64,000 nucleotides of DNA from Halonatronomonas betaini (GCF_015666175.1 NZ_JADPIE010000002.1:1-64000), one strand, 5' to 3'; shown: positions 17,975-27,147, numbered from the stretch's first letter. Made by a program: numbers and translations. The notes: generated by a model not told the origin, from the letters alone.

Positions 17975-18913
17975 TCACCTCCTTAATTCTTGTATTTTTC
18001 CCCAGATTCCTTCAGGCATAAATAATATTACCAAAATAAATACTGTACCTATAATCATCATATATCTATCAGTAAATCTACTAAGCTGAACTTCCATCAA
18101 AATAACAGCAGTTACACCAATTAATGGCCCTATTAATGAATTGATACCACCTAAAATTGCTGCAACTAGAATCCAGACTGCTTGATTGATTCCTACAGTT
18201 ACAGGACTAATAATTCCATTATAATAAACAAAGAATAAAGCTGATAAACCAGCAATAAAACCTGATATTACAAAAGAGATATATCTGATTAAACTGGTAT
18301 TATAACCTAGGGACTGAATTTTATCTGGATTATTACTTACTGCTTTTAAAGCTAAACCAAACTTTGACAAACTAATCATTCTCAAGAAAAGAAAGATTAG
18401 AACAAAAGAGATTAACAATAGATAATAAAAATTCACTCGATTTGTTAGGGAAAACCCGAATAGATCTGGTGGTCTTATTCCAATAATTCCGTCATCACCA
18501 TGAGTTAAGGAACTCCACTGTAATGCAACTGCCCAGGCCATCTGACCTAAAGCAAGTGATATCATAATGAAATATACACCTGTAGTTCTTATTGTTATTA
18601 AACCTATCAATAAAGCACCAACCAATGCTGCTCCCATTGCAGCTAAAATAGCTGTCCAATGAGAAAAACCATGGCTAATTAGCAAGATTGCTAAAGTATA
18701 ACCTGACAAACCAAAAAATAGAGTCTGTCCTAATGATACCATCCCACCTTTTCCAGCAAGAAAGCTTAAACTATAAGTTAGAATTGTCATGTAAAGTACT
18801 CTAATTAATACAGTTAAAAGAAATGGGGTTAGTATATAGGGAGCAAATAATGCTAAAATAACTATAGCTATAAAACTAAAACTATTAAAATTATTTTTAA
18901 TTTTATTTATCAT
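17975..18913 (-). CDS. livM: Branched-chain-type ABC transporter permease (LivM-like)
   Basis: A 312-aa inner-membrane permease with about nine hydrophobic segments. The LSFLAGKGGMVSLGQTLFFGLSGY block (near residue 50) and the LGGINSLIGPLIGV block (near 255) are LivM hallmarks. GGAGG lies 8 nt before the ATG, and the start overlaps the end of the livH-like gene by four bases, which implies translational coupling. It is the partner of LivH. Confidence 0.88.
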   Translation of the reverse strand: MINKIKNNFNSFSFIAIVILALFAPYILTPFLLTVLIRVLYMTILTYSLSFLAGKGGMVSLGQTLFFGLSGYTLAILLISHGFSHWTAILAAMGAALVGALLIGLITIRTTGVYFIMISLALGQMAWAVALQWSSLTHGDDGIIGIRPPDLFGFSLTNRVNFYYLLLISFVLIFLFLRMISLSKFGLALKAVSNNPDKIQSLGYNTSLIRYISFVISGFIAGLSALFFVYYNGIISPVTVGINQAVWILVAAILGGINSLIGPLIGVTAVILMEVQLSRFTDRYMMIIGTVFILVILFMPEGIWGKIQELRR

Positions 18914-19776
18914 GTAATTTTCCTCCCTAGCAGCCCACCTGGTTTTAAAGCTAAAATAATTACCATTGGTGCAAAGGTCAATGAGAATGAAAGCTGAGGA
19001 AAATAAGCTCCACTAAAGCTCAAAATTAGACCTGTTATAAGTGCTCCAATAGCTGCTCCACCAACACTTCCCATACCACCAATTATTACAACTACAAGAG
19101 CTAGAACAAGATAGCGGACATCGGTTCCTATTTGTAACGAAAGATAGGTTCCACCTACAACTCCAGCAGCACCTGCTAAAAATGCTGAAAGCAAAAATAC
19201 CAGTGTAAACAGCTTTCTAATATTAATACCAAGTGCAGCTACCATCTCTCTATCATCTACACCGGCTCTGATCATTGCGCCTAACTGAGTTTTAAATAAT
19301 ATAAACCAGAGTATAGTCCCTACGGCAATGCTAAGAAATAGAATAAACACTCTAAAACCTGGATATCTTACACCAAAAATATTAAGGCGAGGATTTAAGA
19401 ATTCTGGAGTCTGAATACTTAAAGGTCTCCCTCCCCAAATAAAGAGCACTATATCAGCAATAACCGTTGATATACCAATAGTTAATAGGGTTTCTGAAAG
19501 CATATTGCCTCTTATTTTTTCAAGCAAGATACGCTCCATAAAAAATCCTATAATAGCTATTCCAAGGCCGCCTGCAATTACAGCAAGCCACCAGATAGAT
19601 GTAGCTCTAAAAACTGAATAACCTATGAATCCTCCTAAGAGATAAAATGCACCATGTGCAAGATTAACAACCTGCATTAAACCAAAAGCAAGTGTTAAAC
19701 CACTTGCTATTAAAAAAAGTAGGCCAGCCTGTGTTAATCCATTTAATATTGTTAATGTCACCTGAGGACTAAACAT
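18910..19776 (-). CDS. livH: Branched-chain-type ABC transporter permease (LivH-like)
   Basis: A 288-aa permease with about eight hydrophobic segments. The VVNLAHGAFYLLGGFIGY block near residue 35 and the GGMGSVGGAAIGALITG block near residue 235 are the LivH signatures. GAGGTG precedes the ATG. It is the first transporter gene in the operon, downstream of the TIM-barrel gene. Confidence 0.88.
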   Translation of the reverse strand: MFSPQVTLTILNGLTQAGLLFLIASGLTLAFGLMQVVNLAHGAFYLLGGFIGYSVFRATSIWWLAVIAGGLGIAIIGFFMERILLEKIRGNMLSETLLTIGISTVIADIVLFIWGGRPLSIQTPEFLNPRLNIFGVRYPGFRVFILFLSIAVGTILWFILFKTQLGAMIRAGVDDREMVAALGINIRKLFTLVFLLSAFLAGAAGVVGGTYLSLQIGTDVRYLVLALVVVIIGGMGSVGGAAIGALITGLILSFSGAYFPQLSFSLTFAPMVIILALKPGGLLGRKIT

Positions 19777-19828
19777 TAGTAGTCACCTCTTAAATTATAA
19801 CTAACTTTATTTATTATACTGAATATTT

Positions 19829-20662
19829 TTATGATAATGGTATTCTTTTAAACTTCTCTGTCTGCTCTCTAATAGCTTTTTCTGTCGGAAGTCTTTCAAT
19901 ACTTGAAGCTCCGAAGAAACCAACAACTCCTTTAGTATTTTTAATAATATACTCTGCATCTTCTGGTTCTGCAATTGGCCCACCATGACACAACACCAAT
20001 ATATCTGGATTAACTTCTTTAGCAGCATCATGCATGGCCTGAACTCTTTTGGCAGCTTCTTCTAGTGTCATTGCTGTTTCAGCGCCAATCGAGCCTTTAG
20101 TTGTTAAGCCCATATGAGGAACTAAAATATCTGCTCCGGCTTCAGCCATTTTAACTGCTACTTCTTCATCAAAAGCATAGGGACAGGTTAAAAGACCTTT
20201 TTCATTAGCAATTCTAATCATTTCAACCTCGGCATCAATACCCATATTGGTTTCTTCTAGATTTGAACGAAAATCTCCATCAAACAGCCCCACAGTAGGG
20301 AAATTCTGAATTCCAGCAAAACCTTTTGCTTTTACTTCATCTAAAAAATATTCCATTCTTCTAAATGGATCAGTACCGCATACTCCAGCCAGTACAGGAG
20401 TTTTTTCAACTACTGGAAGAACTTCATCTGCCATTTCCATTAATATTTCATTAGCATCTCCAAATGGAAGTAATCCAGCTAAAGAACCTCTACCTGCCAT
20501 TCTAAATCTACCTGAATTATAGATAATTATTAAGTCAATATTACCTCTTTCAGCAAATTTTGCTGATATCCCTGTTCCAGCTCCACCACCTATTATAATT
20601 TCATTTTTACTAATCTTATCACGAAAGTCCTTTAATATAGCTTCTTTATTTAACTTTACCAC
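19829..20662 (-). CDS. TIM-barrel 'phosphoenolpyruvate hydrolase family' protein
   Basis: A 277-aa cytoplasmic protein of the TIM-br_sig_trns family (PF09370), annotated elsewhere as PEP-hydrolase-like; its reaction is not established to my knowledge. Visible blocks: [43 protein letters not shown], and [16 protein letters not shown] near the end, typical of a (beta/alpha)8 barrel related to phosphonomutase-type folds. Start is GTG 20662, behind AAGGAGG. It follows the UPF0261 gene by 14 bases. It is clearly homologous along its whole length to the N-terminal 270 residues of the sigma-54 activator at 22106-23941, which suggests that enzyme and sensor bind the same molecule. Confidence 0.8.
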   Translation of the reverse strand: MVKLNKEAILKDFRDKISKNEIIIGGGAGTGISAKFAERGNIDLIIIYNSGRFRMAGRGSLAGLLPFGDANEILMEMADEVLPVVEKTPVLAGVCGTDPFRRMEYFLDEVKAKGFAGIQNFPTVGLFDGDFRSNLEETNMGIDAEVEMIRIANEKGLLTCPYAFDEEVAVKMAEAGADILVPHMGLTTKGSIGAETAMTLEEAAKRVQAMHDAAKEVNPDILVLCHGGPIAEPEDAEYIIKNTKGVVGFFGASSIERLPTEKAIREQTEKFKRIPLS

Positions 20663-20676
20663 TGTTAACAGCCTCC

Positions 20677-21906
20677 TTAATTATTTTGAATTAGTTTATG
20701 CAAGCTTTCTGCTATCTTAACTGCAAATTCTTCATCATTTAAATTATTATCAAGCTTATGAAGTTTTATACCATCTTTTAAGTTTTTTTCAATTTCATTA
20801 AAAAGTAATTCATCTTCATCAGGTCCATAAAAAGGCTGACCTTTAGCATCAATCATTGAAACTCCACCTAATGGTAAAAATACTTCTGTTTTGCCTGGTT
20901 GACTCTTATTAATTTTCTCTGCAATTATTTTGCCTAATTTACGATTTTCTTCTTTATTTGTTCTCATTAAAGTGACATTTTCATTATGCTTATATAAGTT
21001 GCGATTAGAAAACTTATCTGGAACAGTATCAAATGGGCCAAAATTGACCATATCTAAAGCTCCTGTTGAAATCACCTGTGGAATACCTTTTTCTGCTGCA
21101 GCTTCAAGTCTATTTTCACCTGCTGATAAAACTCCTCCAACTAACTGATCAGCTAATTCTGTAGTTGTTACATCTAATACACCAACAAGATGGCCTTCTT
21201 TAACTAATTCTTCCATTGTTCTACCGCCTGTGCCTGTTGCATGAAAGACAAGAACTTCATAACCTTTGTCTTCCAAATATTCTTTAGCTTTCTCTATACA
21301 TGGTGTTGTGACTCCAAACATACTGGCTGCAATTAAAGGTTTATCGCTTTTAATATTTTTGACCAATTCATTATTTTTAACCATACTGGCAACTGAGAGT
21401 GCGGCATTGGTTAATACAGTTTTTAATATTTTATTTAAGCCTGCAACATCAACAACTGAATTTAACATTAGTATATCCTTTGTGCCAACAAATGGAGATG
21501 TATCACCTGAAGCAAGAGTTGAAACCATAACTTTTGGAACTCCATAAGGTAGAGATCTCATTGCAGCAGTACCTATTGTTGTTCCTGCTGAGCCTCCTAA
21601 GGAGATAAGTCCATCAATCTTTTTGTCATTGAAAAGTTTACTGACAGTTTTATTAACACCTTTACCCATTACTGATACTGCATGCCCTCTATCATCTTTT
21701 TCAATTAAACTTTTTAATGATTCACCACCAGCATCTGCTACTTCTTCTCTAGAAATATCAGCTTTAATTTTTGGCTCATTCTTAACTCCTGAATCAATAA
21801 TTAATGTTTCTAAACCTTGATTCCTAATTATATCCCTAACAAATTCACATTCTTTGCCTTTAGTATCCAGCGTCCCAATAATACCAACAACTTTTTTTTC
21901 AGACAT
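20677..21906 (-). CDS. UPF0261 / Tm-1-like ATP-binding protein
   Basis: A 409-aa protein of the UPF0261 family. The N-terminus has the [12 protein letters not shown] signature, then a [21 protein letters not shown] block and a [13 protein letters not shown] block in the second half. In the plant virus-resistance protein Tm-1 a UPF0261 domain is joined to a TIM-barrel domain like the product of the next gene, so this pair is the split form. The biochemical role is unknown. ATG 21906 (AGGAGG 6 nt upstream) is preferred over GTG 21912. First gene of the operon, with a sigma-54-type promoter 43-58 bases upstream. Confidence 0.85.
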   Translation of the reverse strand: MSEKKVVGIIGTLDTKGKECEFVRDIIRNQGLETLIIDSGVKNEPKIKADISREEVADAGGESLKSLIEKDDRGHAVSVMGKGVNKTVSKLFNDKKIDGLISLGGSAGTTIGTAAMRSLPYGVPKVMVSTLASGDTSPFVGTKDILMLNSVVDVAGLNKILKTVLTNAALSVASMVKNNELVKNIKSDKPLIAASMFGVTTPCIEKAKEYLEDKGYEVLVFHATGTGGRTMEELVKEGHLVGVLDVTTTELADQLVGGVLSAGENRLEAAAEKGIPQVISTGALDMVNFGPFDTVPDKFSNRNLYKHNENVTLMRTNKEENRKLGKIIAEKINKSQPGKTEVFLPLGGVSMIDAKGQPFYGPDEDELLFNEIEKNLKDGIKLHKLDNNLNDEEFAVKIAESLHKLIQNN

Positions 21907-21948
21907 ATTCACCCTCCTTAATATTTAATTTTTACACTTTAATAAATA

Positions 21949-21964
21949 TGCATAATTCATGCCA
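21949..21964 (-). promoter_or_regulatory. Sigma-54 (-24/-12) promoter
   Basis: The minus strand reads TGGCATGAATTATGCA. The -24 GG (21962-21963) and the -12 GC (21950-21951) are spaced exactly as in TGGCAC-N5-TTGC; the only notable deviation is ATGC in place of TTGC. It lies 43 bases before the UPF0261 start codon, and the divergently unneeded activator gene encoding a sigma-54 interaction domain is directly upstream. Confidence 0.7.
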
Positions 21965-21992
21965 ACAATAAAATATTAGTGAATTAAATACT

Positions 21993-22024
21993 AAAACCCC
22001 TGGTATTATAATCAATAGCAGGGG
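21993..22024 (-). terminator. Terminator after the sigma-54 activator gene
   Basis: CCCCTG and CAGGGG pair, with a further TATT/AATA inner stem after a C-C mismatch, and TTTTAG follows on the minus strand. It isolates the activator gene from the operon it is expected to control. Confidence 0.65.
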
Positions 22025-22063
22025 CAATATTATGAATTGAAAGAAAAATCTCAAAATAAAGGT

Positions 22064-22078
22064 GGGTAATCATTACTC
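22064..22078. promoter_or_regulatory. Palindromic upstream activator site 1
   Basis: GGGTAATCATTACTC is a near-perfect inverted repeat around one central base. Its centre lies 33 bases (about three helical turns) from that of the second palindrome and 107 bases upstream of the sigma-54 promoter centre, the usual geometry for enhancer-binding protein sites. Confidence 0.6.
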
Positions 22079-22095
22079 ATTAATCATTGTTTAAA

Positions 22096-22112
22096 CGAGT
22101 AATGATTACTCG
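22096..22112. promoter_or_regulatory. Palindromic upstream activator site 2
   Basis: CGAGTAATGATTACTCG is a perfect 8+8 inverted repeat around one base. It overlaps the last codons and stop of the activator gene. With the first palindrome it forms a pair on the same DNA face, suited to binding two Fis-type dimers. Confidence 0.65.
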
Positions 22113-23941
22113 TTTTCACTAATATTATATTTATCTATCTTATTTCTCAATGTTTTTCTAGTAATATTTAATTCTTCTGCACTTCTAGAGATATTAAAAT
22201 CATTATCTTCAAGTGTCTCTTTAATAATTTTTTGTTCAAGAATATTTAATTTACCCTTTAAGTCACCATTATCATCTGAAAATTCTTCATCTATTTTATA
22301 TGTGTTACTTCTCAAATGAGCTGGTAATGTTTCACTGGTTAAAAAATTTACGTTTTCATCATTTAATACATATGCTCTTTCAATAACATTTTTTAGTTCT
22401 CGTATATTACCTGGCCAATCATATTGAATAATGGAATCAAAAAAAGACTGGGTTACATCTTTAATAACTTCTCCATACTTATCATTATTTTCTTTTAAGA
22501 ACTCAGAAATTAATAGAGGAATGTCTTCTTTCCTATCTCTTAATGGAGGTAATTCTATATGAACTACGTTTAAACGATAAAATAGATCTTCTCTAAATTT
22601 ATTTTTATCAACAAGTTTTCTTAAATCTTTATTTGTGGCTGCAATTACTCTTAGATCGACATCAAAAGTATCTTCAGCTCCAACTTTTTGAACTTTACTT
22701 TCTTCTATAGCTCTCAAAATTTTAGCCTGTAACCCTTTTGGCATATCAGCTATTTCATCTAAAAACAGGGTGCCTCCATCTGCAATTTCAAATTTACCCT
22801 TTTTATCTTTATGAGCACCGGTATAAGAGCCTTTTTCATGGCCAAAAAGTTCACTTTCTAATAAATTATATGGGATCGAAGCAGTATTGATTGGCACAAA
22901 AGGAGCGTCACTAAATTCTCCATAATAATGGATAGCTCTAGCTACAAGTTCTTTTCCAGTTCCACTTTCACCGGTTATTAAAACATTAACTTTTTTATCA
23001 GCTATCTGATCAATAATACTATAAACTCTTTGCATTGACTTACTCTTTCCGACTAGTTGACCAAAAGATTTCTTTTTCCGAAGTTCCTGTCTTAATCTTT
23101 GGCTATTACTTTTTTTAACAGAAGTAAACATCTTATATTGTTGAGTAGTTTTTAATATTTCTTTCTCTAAAGGTATTCTTTCGAAAACAGATCCTCCAAT
23201 ATAACCAAGAATATTAGTTTTTTTAAATAAATAATTTGCTGCTTCTGGAGAGTTAATAGGACCACCATAAACCATTACAATTGTATCAGAATCTATTCTT
23301 CTAAGAGAATTATAAATATTATTGGTTTTATTTACAGCTTGATCCAGAGTGAAATCCTTATCCGGTGCCTGTTCCCCGCCCTTTGTCCAGCCAAAATTTA
23401 TACAGATTATGTCTGCATTAACCTGAGCCATCTGAATTGCCTGTTGCTCATCAAACACAAAAGCTACTGTGAAAAGATCTCTTCGAACAGCCTCAGCAAT
23501 AATCTCTACCTCACACTTATATGATAATTTATTTTCTTCTAAATGATTTTTTAAAATCCCATTAATTATACCTACTGATGGATAATTTGTTACGCCAGAG
23601 AAACCAGCTTTTTCAATTTGATCTAAATAATTGAATCTATCAATAGTTGTATCAGTACCGCACATACCAAAAATAACTGGAGTATTTTTAATTGCAGGTA
23701 AAATTCTATTTTTACCTACATTCATTACCAATTTATTTGCATTATAATAAGGAAGTAAAGCAGCAGTTGAGGAAACACCTGCCATTCTAAAGATCCCAGC
23801 ATTTAAAACCATTAAAAAATCTGCTCCACCTTTTTCAGCATAACGGGCACTTATACCTGAACCAACTGCTACTCCTAATAGTGGTTCGTCTCTGGAGATT
23901 ATATTTTTCATGTTTTGTAGTATAGTTTTTCTATCTTGCAT
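22106..23941 (-). CDS. Sigma-54-dependent activator with TIM-barrel sensor domain
   Basis: A 611-aa enhancer-binding protein. Residues 1-270 are a TIM-br_sig_trns barrel homologous to the product at 19829-20662 (shared ISARYAEKGGADF, GMCGTD, NYPSVG, YGGPINSPE). Residues about 305-530 are the AAA+ sigma-54 interaction domain: Walker A GESGTGKE, sigma-54 contact loop GSYTGA (a variant of GAFTGA), Walker B GGTLFLDEIADM, and the R-finger region FREDLFYRLNV. Residues about 570-610 are a Fis-type helix-turn-helix (NISRSAEELNITRKTLRNKI). GGAGGG precedes the ATG. It probably senses a metabolite through the barrel and activates the UPF0261-TIM-Liv operon. Confidence 0.9.
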   Translation of the reverse strand: MQDRKTILQNMKNIISRDEPLLGVAVGSGISARYAEKGGADFLMVLNAGIFRMAGVSSTAALLPYYNANKLVMNVGKNRILPAIKNTPVIFGMCGTDTTIDRFNYLDQIEKAGFSGVTNYPSVGIINGILKNHLEENKLSYKCEVEIIAEAVRRDLFTVAFVFDEQQAIQMAQVNADIICINFGWTKGGEQAPDKDFTLDQAVNKTNNIYNSLRRIDSDTIVMVYGGPINSPEAANYLFKKTNILGYIGGSVFERIPLEKEILKTTQQYKMFTSVKKSNSQRLRQELRKKKSFGQLVGKSKSMQRVYSIIDQIADKKVNVLITGESGTGKELVARAIHYYGEFSDAPFVPINTASIPYNLLESELFGHEKGSYTGAHKDKKGKFEIADGGTLFLDEIADMPKGLQAKILRAIEESKVQKVGAEDTFDVDLRVIAATNKDLRKLVDKNKFREDLFYRLNVVHIELPPLRDRKEDIPLLISEFLKENNDKYGEVIKDVTQSFFDSIIQYDWPGNIRELKNVIERAYVLNDENVNFLTSETLPAHLRSNTYKIDEEFSDDNGDLKGKLNILEQKIIKETLEDNDFNISRSAEELNITRKTLRNKIDKYNISENE

Positions 23942-24050
23942 TTTCCTGTTCCCTCCCCTCTAAACACAATTTAACTTATTAGATAATTCAACATTATAAG
24001 TTAAAAACCTCTTTTCATTCAAAATAAGACCCGCTGGTTCCAGGTTACAT

Positions 24051-24152
24051 CTAAATTTCATCATATAGGCTAAGATAATCTATAACCATAAAAGGAATAT
24101 CATTAATTATGCGGTGCTCGGTTACTTCAATATAATCTTTTTCCTCTTCAAA
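24051..24152 (-). pseudogene. Possible coding remnant downstream of the ANT(6)-like gene
   Basis: Thirty-three open codons without a standard start, ending TAG, read FEEEKDYIEVTEHRII and then IPFMVIDYLSLYDEI. The composition is protein-like, but there is no start codon and I recognise no family. It may be the 3' end of a lost gene, or chance. Confidence 0.25.
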
Positions 24153-24158
24153 TTAAAA

Positions 24159-25004
24159 TTATTTTGTTTTAATCATTTTACAAAATTCCATGACCTCCTG
24201 GTCTACTTCATCTGGGTATTCATACCCCAGCTCATTGCCAACCTCCTTAGCCAACCTTCTAAATAGATCGGTCATTTTAAAAAATGTTTTCCAGTTAGCT
24301 TCTATATCAGCCCCTGTATAAGTTTCTTCTAAGTCAGCCCAGGTATCTGGTTTAAGATAATCCTTGAAATTTTTACCTAATGCTCCTGTTTCTACTGACC
24401 AGTCATTTTCCATCCCGATATACCAGTCTATAATTTTATGTAAATATGAATATCTAAGAATATTATCCAGCATATACTTGGCATAGGTTATCTCTTCTCT
24501 CCAGAGATATTTAGGAACATAATATGCATTCCACCAGAACTCATTTACCAGGTTTTCAAATTCTTCTCTGCCAGGTTTATTGATAATATACTCTGAATAG
24601 GTCGGCTCTGCTAATTGGCTCGCCACTTGATCTTTATCTATTAAAACTTTATAACCGTTATCATAGGCATCTGGTTCTATCTGCTGCTGATCGGTAATCT
24701 GAAAATCTATTCTGACACCATCTTTAAATAAAATAAGCCTGGTAATCCAGTTGCCTGGCTTAAAGCCTGTTGAACGAGGCTTATAAGGCCAGCGAACAAT
24801 AATAGGACCAAATGGCTCAAGCCAGCTGTCATCTTTCTTGAAGATTCTTAAATCAGTAACATAGAGCTCGATATCATAATCAGATAGGAAATCAATCTCT
24901 CCAGCTGGTCTTGCCCGGGAACTGGTTAAGATTGCAGTTCTAATCAAGTCTTTTGCTTTAGCCCATTTATTAAATTCTGATAAGACTTCTTTTTCAGTTC
25001 TCAT
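24159..25004 (-). CDS. Aminoglycoside 6-adenylyltransferase-like protein (ANT(6)/AadE-like)
   Basis: A 281-aa protein of the streptomycin adenylyltransferase family. The nucleotidyltransferase core is visible as AILTSSRARPAGEIDFLSDYDIELYV (residues about 23-48), with the paired Asp residues that bind metal, and a third acidic position in VRIDFQI near residue 120. Length matches the family (about 280-290). GAGG precedes the ATG. Enzymes of this family add AMP to streptomycin, but chromosomal homologues often have unknown substrates. Its neighbours are a GNAT and an APH-like kinase. A piece of its 3' end is also found in the pseudogene near 6.3 kb. Confidence 0.85.
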   Translation of the reverse strand: MRTEKEVLSEFNKWAKAKDLIRTAILTSSRARPAGEIDFLSDYDIELYVTDLRIFKKDDSWLEPFGPIIVRWPYKPRSTGFKPGNWITRLILFKDGVRIDFQITDQQQIEPDAYDNGYKVLIDKDQVASQLAEPTYSEYIINKPGREEFENLVNEFWWNAYYVPKYLWREEITYAKYMLDNILRYSYLHKIIDWYIGMENDWSVETGALGKNFKDYLKPDTWADLEETYTGADIEANWKTFFKMTDLFRRLAKEVGNELGYEYPDEVDQEVMEFCKMIKTK

Positions 25005-25047
25005 AAAAACCTCTTTTCCAGTAAAATTTCCCCCTGCAAAAATTGAG

Positions 25048-25317
25048 TTATTGCCTGGCCCAGCTTCTGCATTGTTCTATTCTTAAACCATTATCTCCCT
25101 GTTCTTCATCATAGGAAAATTGTTTAAGCAAATCACAGGGAAAAGTCTCGCATTCTCCGCAGTGACTTAACTTCTTTTCCTCACAACATGATTTAACCGG
25201 ACAGATATCACCCCAGAACGGTTTAGCAATATTTACACAGCTATCACAATTTACTTCATCACGATAATTACATTCACTACAGAGAATTCCACATCTAGAT
25301 TCAATTATTTTTTCCAC
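25048..25317 (-). CDS. Cys-rich DUF3795-type protein
   Basis: An 89-aa protein with many Cys: RCGILCSEC, CDSC, CPVKSCC, HCGECETFPC. The CGxxCxxC start and CxxCxxFPC end fit the DUF3795 family of small metal-binding proteins, whose role is unknown. Start is GTG 25317, six bases after the GNAT stop, with AGAGGAG upstream, so it is co-transcribed with the GNAT gene. Zinc or an iron-sulfur cluster is plausible. Confidence 0.7.
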   Translation of the reverse strand: MEKIIESRCGILCSECNYRDEVNCDSCVNIAKPFWGDICPVKSCCEEKKLSHCGECETFPCDLLKQFSYDEEQGDNGLRIEQCRSWARQ

Positions 25318-25320
25318 TAT

Positions 25321-25728
25321 CTATTCTCCTCTCTGATTCAAATGTTTTCTCAAAATCATACCATGGGACCTGAGCATGCCAAATTTTTCATAATAAGGCT
25401 GCAGCTCCTGATCACAGGTTAAATCAATACAACCCAGGTGAGCTAATTGCCCAAGCATTTTATTAATTAGTTCCTTGCCTATCCCACTTTTCTGGTATTC
25501 TGGCAAGACTTCCAGCATTGGGATAAAGGCAAAGTTTATTTCATCAGAGAGAGCATTGATAAAACCGACAACCTTCTGCTTTTCTGTGTCAAAGGCTAAA
25601 ACAATATATTCGCTATTCTGTAATGCTTTTAGATGTTCTGCTGGTGTTAGAGGCTCAGCCCAGCCAACAAAGAATCCCCCTAACTGCTCAGCTGTAATTC
25701 CGTCCAGAGAAGTTAAATATTTAATCAT
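25321..25728 (-). CDS. GNAT-family N-acetyltransferase
   Basis: A 135-aa acetyltransferase-like protein. Motif A is visible as LEVLPEYQKSGIGKELINKML (acetyl-CoA pyrophosphate loop, Q/RxxGxG form), followed by a C-terminal strand LTCDQELQPYYEKFGMLRSHGMILRK. ATG 25728 is chosen because AGAGGA lies 9 nt upstream; earlier in-frame codons at 25746 and 25737 sit on or in the ribosome site. The substrate is unknown; an antibiotic or amino compound is possible given the flanking ANT(6)- and APH-like genes. An internal part is duplicated in the pseudogene near 6.4 kb. Confidence 0.8.
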   Translation of the reverse strand: MIKYLTSLDGITAEQLGGFFVGWAEPLTPAEHLKALQNSEYIVLAFDTEKQKVVGFINALSDEINFAFIPMLEVLPEYQKSGIGKELINKMLGQLAHLGCIDLTCDQELQPYYEKFGMLRSHGMILRKHLNQRGE

Positions 25729-25770
25729 CTGATCCATTCCTCTCAAGAATTAGTTTTGATATCTATTAAA

Positions 25771-26721
25771 TTAAATACTTTTGAAGTCAGGGTAATTGGT
25801 TAATTGACTACGAAATTTAGCTTTCATATTTTCCAGGAATTGATTATCAAACCTCTCATCTTCTGCAGCTACCTGATAAGAGAGCATCGTAACCAATCTA
25901 TAAAACTTATAAAAGTTTTTATGCTCAAAATAATAATCATCTATCTCTTTAATGCTATTATACCCTTTATAATATTCTTCAATCCCATAGTTAAATCCTT
26001 CTAATTCAAGGAATAAGTCGAAAGAAGCTAGATCATCCATATAAGGTGCAGAACAGGCCCATTCCATATCTATTATACTAACAACATCATCGTCATTTAC
26101 TAAAATATTGTTAGGGCTGTAATCGCTATGGCAGAAAACATAGGGAGGTCTCTTAAAATAATAATCAACATCTACTTGCTTTAATAAAGAATATTCTTTT
26201 TCTGTAATCTCCTCATGATCATATAACTTTTCAAGAAATTTATTGTACTCGACCTTTGAGAAGATATCATATTCTTTTACTTTTAAATCAGAGGTGAAAA
26301 TGCCTTTTTCTTCAAACTCTATTTGATGTAATTTAGCCAGTAACTGGCCGGCCTGATATAATACCCTGTCATTCTTTTTACCATCAGTTAAATAGTCTTT
26401 TAAACTCTGCCCCTCAATAACCTCCCTTACCAGATAGTCTCCGTATTCGGATTCGCCATAAGCTAAAACCTCAGGAACAGTAATATCCAGCCTGTCATTT
26501 ACAAACTGATAAACCTTTCTTTCTATTGTCAATCTTTCTTTCTCCTCCGCTGGCACAAACTTAACCAGATAAGGTGATTTATTATCAACAGTGAGAAATA
26601 CCCAGTTGTTATTCTGGAGACCTTCAACCTCTCTTTTTTCAGCCAGATTTTCCTCTAAAATTTCTTCAGCTCTTGTTTTTAAATTCTGATAGGTTTTGGC
26701 TGAAATTTTTTTATTGGACAT
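25771..26721 (-). CDS. APH-family phosphotransferase (aminoglycoside/choline kinase-like)
   Basis: A 316-aa kinase-like protein of the APH superfamily. The catalytic loop is FCHSDYSPNNILV (Asp base, Asn metal ligand), followed by the metal-binding IIDMEWACSAPYMDDLA. An N-terminal Lys/Glu lobe precedes (PYLVKFVPA, VREVIEG). GAGGTG is 5 nt before the ATG. The family covers aminoglycoside, macrolide, choline and hydroxylated-metabolite kinases; the neighbouring ANT(6)- and GNAT-like genes favour an antibiotic-type substrate, but this is inference. Confidence 0.8.
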   Translation of the reverse strand: MSNKKISAKTYQNLKTRAEEILEENLAEKREVEGLQNNNWVFLTVDNKSPYLVKFVPAEEKERLTIERKVYQFVNDRLDITVPEVLAYGESEYGDYLVREVIEGQSLKDYLTDGKKNDRVLYQAGQLLAKLHQIEFEEKGIFTSDLKVKEYDIFSKVEYNKFLEKLYDHEEITEKEYSLLKQVDVDYYFKRPPYVFCHSDYSPNNILVNDDDVVSIIDMEWACSAPYMDDLASFDLFLELEGFNYGIEEYYKGYNSIKEIDDYYFEHKNFYKFYRLVTMLSYQVAAEDERFDNQFLENMKAKFRSQLTNYPDFKSI

Positions 26722-26751
26722 GGTTTCACCTCTTGAAATTAAAGTAAAATA

Positions 26752-27147
26752 TTATAATGCTGATTTATTTAATTCAAACTGGATTCCGTTGTCGCCTTCA
26801 TATGGATCTGTATGCTTAACTTCTCCTGTTAAGATTTCGCCTGGAATTCCATCTGGAAAGGCTCTGCAGGACTGACCATCTTCATTTACATGAAAACATT
26901 TATAGCAGATAGAATTAGAAAACCTTATTGCTCCCATGCCATTTTCAGAGAACCTGGCTGCCCTTATCTCTTTTAAAGTATCGCTAGCTATATTAGTTGC
27001 ATCTACAAGGTTATACCATTGTTCCGGAGATAGTGGATATCTCTTTGAAAAATTATATGAATCTAGATATATGACAATCCCTTCTTTTTCATACTGTATT
27101 ATTAATGTTACACCATCACCTATTTTCTTTTATGCCAGGATTTGCAT
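26752..27147 (-). pseudogene. Small Cys-containing protein gene with an in-frame stop near its start
   Basis: The frame at 26752-27129 encodes a coherent product: GDGVTLIIQYEKEGIVIYLD, then YPLSPEQWYNLVDATN, then FSNSICYKCFHVNEDGQSCRAFPDGIP. The only plausible start for the full product is ATG 27147, 11 nt after AGGAGG (27159-27164), but codon six (27130-27132) is TAA. The only internal start is ATG 26937, giving 61 aa that keep the Cys motifs but lose the N-terminal half. Either the gene is a fresh pseudogene, the base is a sequencing error, or translation restarts downstream. The function of this family is unknown to me. Confidence 0.6.

Noticed and set aside
19807-20031. Minus-strand frame inside the TIM-barrel gene
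   Set aside because: It overlaps the well-supported gene at 19829-20662 in another frame, and the product is unlike any family.
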